Positions 6,552-6,734 of a DNA stretch of 6,734 nt are shown piece after piece (the first letter of the stretch is position 1; the number at the start of each line of letters is the position of its first letter). Made by a program: the position numbers and the translations under genes. The notes beneath the pieces are model-generated. The model was given only the letters and a program-made list of their open reading frames with translations. It had not been told where the DNA came from and ran no database searches. The stretch comes from Deltaproteobacteria bacterium (GTDB taxonomy: Bacteria; UBA10199; DSSB01), in contig JAJFLL010000029.1 of assembly GCA_021772695.1 (NCBI GenBank), positions 1 through 6,734 on the forward strand, written 5' to 3'.

Positions 6552-6734
6552 CACCGGCTGATGAATCCTTTTTACCAGGTGCTACATTTGCGAATAATGA
6601 CTAAATTTTATTTATTTCAGAGAGTTAGCGAGTAATTTTTTTTAGCGCCATAGTAAAGGAAACTTTGGGGTTTAGGGCAACCGAGATAAAGTCTGCTTTT
6701 CAAGTCCCTCTCAAATCGTTCAGCTCTTACCGCT

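Larger units (their letters stand above)
6430..6734. other. Leader and upstream intergenic region of the CDF gene
   Basis: About 300 bases without a supported gene. The part next to the gene holds the ribosome site and the two overlapping inverted repeats. The stretch around 6587-6645 is very AT-rich (18 of 60 bases are G or C at 6601-6660) and is the likely place for a minus-strand promoter, but I find no convincing -35/-10 pair with proper spacing. A minus-strand frame is open from the right edge (6733) to a TGA at 6617-6619, 38 codons. It could be the tail of an upstream gene but carries no recognisable motif. I see no tRNA or named riboswitch. Confidence 0.5.

Noticed and set aside
6617..6733. 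Tail of an upstream minus-strand gene (38 codons to TGA)
   Set aside because: Too short and without motif; an open run of this length is common by chance at a window edge.
1..6734. CRISPR array, insertion sequence, tRNA or rRNA
   Set aside because: No regularly spaced repeats, transposase-like frame, terminal inverted repeats, T-loop consensus or rRNA core sequence were seen.

Overview
All convincing coding capacity in this window lies on the minus strand, so the window reads from right to left. From upstream to downstream it holds an AT-rich leader and upstream region (6430-6734), a cation diffusion facilitator (CDF) metal transporter (5470-6429), a short 76-base gap with a perfect 16-bp palindrome, and two very large genes in tandem. 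The first large gene (2700-5393, 897 residues) overlaps the second by an ATGA junction. The second (1-2703, at least 901 residues) is open over its whole visible length and runs off the left edge without a stop. The plus strand shows only short shadow frames.

Only the transporter can be assigned to a family with confidence. It has six membrane segments, an HxxxD metal site in TM2, an HPFGYGRERY loop and an ED pair in TM5. This resembles the ZnT9-like branch of the CDF family, which moves divalent cations such as Zn2+ across the membrane. The two giant proteins are not recognised from a diagnostic motif. Both are dominated by alternating polar/hydrophobic beta strands with a helical insert in the first half. 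This is the look of AsmA/TamB/DUF748-type repeating beta-groove proteins, which in Gram-negative bacteria bridge the periplasm and carry phospholipids. Neither has a visible signal peptide or N-terminal membrane anchor, which those families normally have, so the assignment stays tentative.

The organism cannot be named. Clear Shine-Dalgarno sites, close same-strand genes and ATGA coupling say bacterium. If the AsmA-like reading is right, it is a diderm. Base composition varies along the window: hand counts give 42/60 G+C at 5701-5760 inside the transporter, 25/60 at 961-1020 in the second giant gene and 18/60 at 6601-6660 upstream of the transporter.

The most interesting points are the matched pair of giant, translationally coupled, anchorless beta-rich proteins, and the transporter leader. 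In that leader one RNA segment can pair with either an upstream or a downstream partner, which is the layout of a conformational switch in front of a metal transporter.
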